From Candidatus Methanomethylophilaceae archaeon (lineage in GTDB: Archaea; Thermoplasmatota; Thermoplasmata; Methanomassiliicoccales; Methanomethylophilaceae): DNA of 9,125 nt. A program made the position numbers and the translations under genes. The notes beneath the pieces were generated by a model. The model was not told the DNA's origin. It worked only from the letters and a program-made list of their open reading frames with translations, and made no database searches. Location of the stretch: assembly GCA_017475875.1 (NCBI GenBank), contig JAFVET010000032.1:1-9125 (forward strand). The letters are read 5' to 3'. Every line of letters begins with the position of its first letter. The stretch's first letter is position 1. Shown in pieces: positions 5,932-9,125 of this stretch.

Positions 5932-7398
5932 GTCGCGTATGTCGGTGATGTTCCACTTGAGCATCGCCAGCCTCTCGAATCCGAATCCCCATGCGAGAAC
6001 GGGATACTTCACACCGAACGGGGCGACGACCTCGGGCCTGAATATACCTGCACCCCCGAGCTCCATCCACTTGCCGTTGAAGAACACCTCGAGTTCGAGG
6101 GACGGTTCCGTGTACGGGAAGTACGCCGGACGGATGCGGATCTGGTCGAATCCCATGCGGGCGTAGAACTCGCGGATTATCGAGATGAGCATGTTGAAAT
6201 CCGCATGCTCGTCGATGACGATCCCTTCGATCTGGGTGAACTCGGGGAGGTGGGTCGAATCTATGGCCTCCTTCCTGAAGATGCGCGAGATGGAGAACGC
6301 CTTCTGGGGTGCGTCGGGGTGCGCCGCGATGTAACGGATGCTGCTCACGGTGCTGTGGGTCCTGAGGAGCGCCGACTCGGCCTTCTCGCGGGACCAGACG
6401 CCTCCCCAACCGGTGGAACCGGTGTCTCCCCCGTTCTCGTGGATCCTGCGGACCACATCTGCGATGTCGTCCTCGACGGGTATCCTCGAAGGCTGCTGGA
6501 GGTAGAACGTGTCCTGCAGGTCCCTTGCGGGATGGTCCTGCGGGGTGTAGAGGACGTCGAGGTTCCAGAACGCGGGCTGGACGTACTCTGATGACATTTC
6601 TGTGAAACCCATGTCCGTGAAGAGACGCCTGACCTGGGCGCCGAGACGTGTGAGCGGGTGCTTCTTGGCGGGAATCGTCGGAGGGACGAAGGCCTGGATG
6701 TCGTACCTGCGGAAATCGGCCTCCTCCCACTCGCCGTTCTGGATCATGCGGTCCGTGAGGTCGGTGACCTGCGGCTTGAGCACGATCTCGCGGCGGGCCA
6801 TCTCCTTTCCGTCGGACGTCAGGGATATGGTCCTCTTGGTGACCGTCTTCTCGACGATGAGGCCCTGGCGACCTTTCAAATCCTTGACCATGGCGGCGTC
6901 GGCCTCTTCCACGAGCATGGGTCCGGTCGCGAGTCTTCCGATGAACTCCTCCTCGGGCATCTTCGCGGAGGCGACCTGCCTCCCTTTTTCCGTGAGGACC
7001 AGTGTCTTGGCACCGTCCACGGAGGTTATGTCGGCAAGACCCTTCCTCTTCAACCAACCGACGGCGATCTTGTCCCTACCGGCCATGGCGTCAGCGAGGG
7101 CGGCCATGGTCATGGAACCGCCGGCCTTCGAGATGATGTCCACGGCCACCCTCTCGGGCAGGCCTTCCTTGGCTTCGGGCACCTCCCCGAGGACGTAGAA
7201 ACGGCTGACGTCCTCCTCGAGTTCGACGATTCCCTTGGCCTCCAGCCAGGACGCCGCACCCATGGCCTCCACCTCGAGGGAGAAAGCATCGGACTTTACC
7301 AGGTCCTCCGGCGAGGCGCTACCCCCGGCATCCCGGAGTGCGACCAACAAACGCTTCTCGTTGTAACTGAGATCCTTCATCACAGAATCGAAATCCAT
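5884..7398 (-). CDS. pheS: Phenylalanyl-tRNA synthetase alpha subunit
   Basis: This is the catalytic subunit of the alpha2-beta2 enzyme that charges tRNA-Phe. The 504 residues match archaeal PheS. Residues 1-200 hold winged-helix-like repeats (SYNEKRLLVAL, a second unit near 82-120, a third near 147-200) typical of archaeal and eukaryotic alpha subunits, which contact tRNA. The class II core follows: PARDLQDTFYL at 290-300, a GGDTGSTGWGG loop at 323-333, motif 2 around SRIFRKEAIDSTHLPEFTQ (371-389), ELGGAGIFRPE at 446-456, and motif 3 AWGFGFERLAML at 469-480 with ATP-binding Arg476. The start at 7398 has GGTGAT 4 nt upstream, the same geometry as aroA; ATG 7404, overlapping the trpS stop as TGATG, would add two residues. 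No pheT is visible, so the beta subunit must be encoded elsewhere. Its last 48 bp overlap the convergent tyrA-regulator ORF. Confidence 0.96.
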   Translation of the reverse strand: MDFDSVMKDLSYNEKRLLVALRDAGGSASPEDLVKSDAFSLEVEAMGAASWLEAKGIVELEEDVSRFYVLGEVPEAKEGLPERVAVDIISKAGGSMTMAALADAMAGRDKIAVGWLKRKGLADITSVDGAKTLVLTEKGRQVASAKMPEEEFIGRLATGPMLVEEADAAMVKDLKGRQGLIVEKTVTKRTISLTSDGKEMARREIVLKPQVTDLTDRMIQNGEWEEADFRRYDIQAFVPPTIPAKKHPLTRLGAQVRRLFTDMGFTEMSSEYVQPAFWNLDVLYTPQDHPARDLQDTFYLQQPSRIPVEDDIADVVRRIHENGGDTGSTGWGGVWSREKAESALLRTHSTVSSIRYIAAHPDAPQKAFSISRIFRKEAIDSTHLPEFTQIEGIVIDEHADFNMLISIIREFYARMGFDQIRIRPAYFPYTEPSLELEVFFNGKWMELGGAGIFRPEVVAPFGVKYPVLAWGFGFERLAMLKWNITDIRDLYISDMDSLRNNTVF

Positions 7399-7402
7399 AC
7401 CC

Positions 7403-7408
7403 ATCACC
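7403..7408 (-). promoter_or_regulatory. Ribosome binding site of pheS over the trpS stop
   Basis: On the minus strand GGTGAT lies 4 nt before ATG 7398 and contains the trpS TGA stop. This favours 7398 over ATG 7404 as the pheS start and implies translational coupling of the pair. Confidence 0.5.
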
Positions 7409-8528
7409 ACTCGAACCCGTCGTACGTCATGTCCGCCACGACGTCGCGGGCCTTCTCCCTGCGGTCCTGATGTCCCTCGAGGAACACGTTGATCCTCTCG
7501 ACCAGGCACATCTTGCACTCGCCGCAAAGTATCTCGCCGTTGCGGCATTTGGTAGCGAGCTCGTTGACCTTCTCGTCGTCGGGCTCGAAAAGATAATAGT
7601 TGTACTTGAAAACGGCACAGACCTCGGGGTTGCCTCCGAGCTGCCTCTGCTCTTCGACCGAGACCCTGCCTCCGGTGAACGCCCTCCCCACCTTCTTCTT
7701 CACCGCTTTGGGCGAATCGGTGGTGTATATGGTCGCGTTCTCATCGGACGAGGACATCTTGTCCGCCCCGGACAGTCCCGGGAACATCTTGCAGTAGAGC
7801 ATCGTGGGCTTCGGATACCCCAATCCCGGAGCCACGTCCCTGGTGACCCTGAAGTGCGGGTCCTGGTCGATCCCGCACGGGATGATGACCGGAACCTGCC
7901 TACCGTTCTCCTCGGTCGGGAGGAACGCGGGTACGGACTGCAACGTGGTGTAGAAGATCTGTCCGATGTGCGTAGACTCGTCGAACCCGAACACCGCCTT
8001 CGCCGTGCTGAACGTGACTTTTTTCGACACCCTCAACGCGATCGGATACAGCCTGTCGATGTTCTTGGTGTTGAGGATTATACGCGTCCTCTTGGGATCG
8101 AATCCCAACGCGACGAAGTCGAGGGCGTTCTCGTAGGCCATGGACGTGGTGTCCTTGAGGTCGAGCTTCTCCTTGAACAGGAACTTCTCGTCGTCCGTCA
8201 TCTGGAAGAGCATGTCCACCTTGAAGGTGTCCTGGACCCACTTGTTGAGCATCCACGGCATTATATGTCCCAGGTGGGTGTTCCCCGACGGGCCGCGACC
8301 GGTGTAAAGCACGAAGTCCCCACCCTTGTCGTACCTGTCCAAAAGGACGTCGAGGTCCCTGTGGCTGTAGAAGATACCCCTGCGTATCATCGGGTGAAGG
8401 GGACCGTACTTCTCCAGCCTCGCCTTCAGAGCGTCGTCTATGGGCGTGGTACCGAACTGGGTCTGCAACCTGTCGTAATCGATGTCGCCCGTGACCTCCC
8501 ACGGCGTCACCCTGAATTCTTCTGGCAT
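7404..8528 (-). CDS. trpS: Tryptophanyl-tRNA synthetase, archaeal type
   Basis: This class I synthetase charges tRNA-Trp with tryptophan. The 374-residue product carries the HIGH-box equivalent THLGH at 84-88 after YTGRGPSG, and the KMSKS loop as KMSSS at 257-261, the form usual in archaeal and eukaryotic TrpRS. A region near the C-terminus has Cys304-x23-Cys328-x6-Cys335-x2-Cys338-x2-Cys341. This is close to the C-x22-C-x6-C-x2-C set that binds a [4Fe-4S] cluster in Thermotoga maritima TrpRS, as I recall it. The final WxxH-free tail ends in a helix rich in Arg and Lys (about 351-362). ATG 8528 is chosen because a TATA-like box lies about 27 nt upstream and no ribosome binding site is seen, suggesting a leaderless mRNA. 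The frame runs open to an ATG at 8576, but that lies upstream of the TATA-like box. pheS follows within a few bases. Confidence 0.96.
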   Translation of the reverse strand: MPEEFRVTPWEVTGDIDYDRLQTQFGTTPIDDALKARLEKYGPLHPMIRRGIFYSHRDLDVLLDRYDKGGDFVLYTGRGPSGNTHLGHIMPWMLNKWVQDTFKVDMLFQMTDDEKFLFKEKLDLKDTTSMAYENALDFVALGFDPKRTRIILNTKNIDRLYPIALRVSKKVTFSTAKAVFGFDESTHIGQIFYTTLQSVPAFLPTEENGRQVPVIIPCGIDQDPHFRVTRDVAPGLGYPKPTMLYCKMFPGLSGADKMSSSDENATIYTTDSPKAVKKKVGRAFTGGRVSVEEQRQLGGNPEVCAVFKYNYYLFEPDDEKVNELATKCRNGEILCGECKMCLVERINVFLEGHQDRREKARDVVADMTYDGFEW

Positions 8529-8552
8529 CGGATGACCGTATCTTGACGTCGG

Positions 8553-8558
8553 TAATAA
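8553..8558 (-). promoter_or_regulatory. TATA-like box for trpS-pheS
   Basis: On the minus strand TTATTA, inside the near-palindrome GGTTATTACC, is centred about 27 nt before the trpS ATG at 8528. There is no ribosome binding site before that ATG, so transcription probably starts at or next to it. Confidence 0.5.
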
Positions 8559-8562
8559 CCTT

Positions 8563-8577
8563 TGCACACGGTGCACC
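8563..8577. repeat. Small overlapping palindromes upstream of the trpS promoter
   Basis: TGCAC-ACG-GTGCA (8563-8575) and the 8-bp palindrome GGTGCACC (8570-8577) sit 5-20 bp upstream of the trpS TATA-like box, in the divergent intergenic region. This is a suitable place for an activator or repressor site, but the arms are short and GC-rich, so chance is possible. Confidence 0.3.
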
Positions 8578-8610
8578 TCGGAGAGCGGTGACTACAGGTT
8601 CCATACTCAC

Positions 8611-8616
8611 TTATTT
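8611..8616 (+). promoter_or_regulatory. TATA-like box for the gene at 8642
   Basis: TTATTT lies within the AT-rich run TTATTTCTAAAACATA, the most AT-rich part of the window. Its centre is about 28 nt before ATG 8642, matching leaderless archaeal promoter spacing, and only about 19 nt before the alternative GTG at 8633, which is too close. Confidence 0.45.
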
Positions 8617-8641
8617 CTAAAACATAGAGGATGTGGAGGAC

Positions 8642-9070
8642 ATGTGGAAAATACTTGGCGAGGAGACCCTGTATCTCGGAATCGCCGAAACGTGGAAATC
8701 GCGCATGCTGGCGCTCGCCGGGGACGACGAACCCTCCAAGGAGTTCAAGAAGATCCTCGAAGACTCCGAAGTGGAGTACCTGTTCAACGCCATCAGCGAA
8801 GAGCACACGTTCTTCATCAGGCTCAAGGACGAGATCACCCCCGAACAGATCCAGAACATGGCGGACGTGTCCCTCGGTATCCTGAAGGCGTTGGAATACC
8901 CGTGCGTCGCGGTCGAAGACGTGGAACAGAGGTACAAGGTCATCATCACCAACTACCACGAACCCGAGATCATCGGACTCAACAAGACCGAGGGTTACTC
9001 GTCGGGAGCAGTCTTCATGCCGATCATCAGCAGCCTCGACGCCCCCGGCAAACCCAACATGGGACTCTGA
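8642..9070 (+). CDS. Unrecognised small acidic protein (142 aa)
   Basis: I do not recognise this protein. It is soluble and acidic, with no signal peptide, membrane segment, cysteine cluster or known catalytic motif. It begins with a mixed region (MWKILGEETLYLGIAET). A charged helix follows (DDEPSKEFKKILEDSEVEYL), then strand-like segments HTFFIRLKDEI and YKVIITNYHE separated by a helix with ITPEQIQNMADVSLGI. The tail is rich in Gly and Pro and probably flexible. Codon use matches its neighbours and the frame is clean, so it is very likely a real gene. It reads away from trpS from its own TATA-like box. ATG 8642 suits a leaderless transcript; GTG 8633 would add three residues, and the GGAGG before 8642 is only 2 nt away, too close to act normally. 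Its stop directly abuts the stop of the gene on the other strand. Confidence 0.8.
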   Translation: MWKILGEETLYLGIAETWKSRMLALAGDDEPSKEFKKILEDSEVEYLFNAISEEHTFFIRLKDEITPEQIQNMADVSLGILKALEYPCVAVEDVEQRYKVIITNYHEPEIIGLNKTEGYSSGAVFMPIISSLDAPGKPNMGL

Positions 9071-9125
9071 TCAACGTTCGAAAAAGTAATTCCTGTCCCT
9101 GGTCGGGGTACCGGGCAGATCCCCG
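9071..9125 (-). CDS. C-terminal end of an unidentified gene entering from the right edge
   Basis: Reading leftward, 17 codons end at the TGA at 9073-9071: GDLPGTPTRDRNYFFER. Codon choice (CTG, CCC, ACC, AGG, GAC, TTC) matches the other genes, and the stop sits exactly beside the stop of the gene at 8642-9070. The fragment is too short to name a family. Confidence 0.5.
   Translation of the reverse strand, partial: GDLPGTPTRDRNYFFER

Noticed and set aside
5579..7057. 492-codon minus-strand frame across pheS and the tyrA-regulator end
   Set aside because: It is the other-frame shadow of pheS, rich in Arg, Gly, His and Pro, while the pheS frame carries every class II synthetase motif.
7470..8546. 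358-codon plus-strand frame opposite trpS
   Set aside because: The trpS frame has intact THLGH and KMSSS motifs; the opposite frame has no recognisable domain and no promoter or ribosome binding site.
8529..8576. Longer trpS with start at 8576
   Set aside because: The added residues are encoded by the promoter region, upstream of the TATA-like box, and do not resemble a TrpRS N-terminus.
1..9125. Mobile elements, CRISPR arrays, tRNA or rRNA genes, defence systems
   Set aside because: I saw no repeat arrays, transposase or integrase motifs, cloverleaf-like sequences or rRNA-like stretches; nearly all bases are explained by housekeeping genes.

Overview
The window looks like a stretch of GC-rich archaeal chromosome devoted to aromatic amino acids. 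Archaeal origin is supported by four things: a GHMP-family shikimate kinase instead of the bacterial P-loop AroK, an archaeal-type PheS with a long winged-helix N-terminus, an archaeal-type TrpRS with a KMSSS loop, and promoters that look like TATA boxes placed 26-29 nt before start codons. Heavy use of AGG and ATA codons and GGTGA-type ribosome binding sites fit a euryarchaeon. My best guess is Thermoplasmatota, perhaps Methanomassiliicoccales, but that is an inference from style and no marker gene proves it.

Layout. Positions 1-5931 on the plus strand form a tightly packed operon: the 3' part of aroE (shikimate dehydrogenase), archaeal shikimate kinase, aroA (EPSP synthase), aroC (chorismate synthase) and a chorismate mutase-prephenate dehydrogenase (tyrA). 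Junctions are 4-nt ATGA overlaps, a 25-nt overlap or a 5-nt gap. Together these genes carry shikimate precursors to chorismate and on towards tyrosine. The operon promoter lies upstream of the window.

The tyrA reading frame does not stop where a TyrA should. It runs on through a short, non-coding-looking linker into a winged-helix DNA-binding module and a helical-repeat module, giving a 784-residue ORF. The linker holds a perfect 8-bp hairpin, a TATA-like box and a new ATG. The +1 frame offers a well-formed TyrA tail ending at 4660. The ORF is therefore either a new enzyme-regulator fusion or two neighbouring genes joined by a one-base indel. This is the most interesting spot in the window.

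Positions 5884-8528 on the minus strand hold trpS followed by pheS, apparently co-transcribed from a promoter next to trpS. The pheS 3' end overlaps the 3' end of the tyrA-regulator ORF by 48 bp. So enzymes that make aromatic amino acids face enzymes that load Phe and Trp onto tRNA.

Positions 8529-8641 are a divergent intergenic region with two TATA-like boxes and small palindromes. A 142-residue protein that I do not recognise follows at 8642-9070. Its stop codon directly abuts the stop of a minus-strand gene that enters from the right edge (9071-9125). I saw no tRNA or rRNA genes, CRISPR arrays, insertion sequences or other mobile elements.
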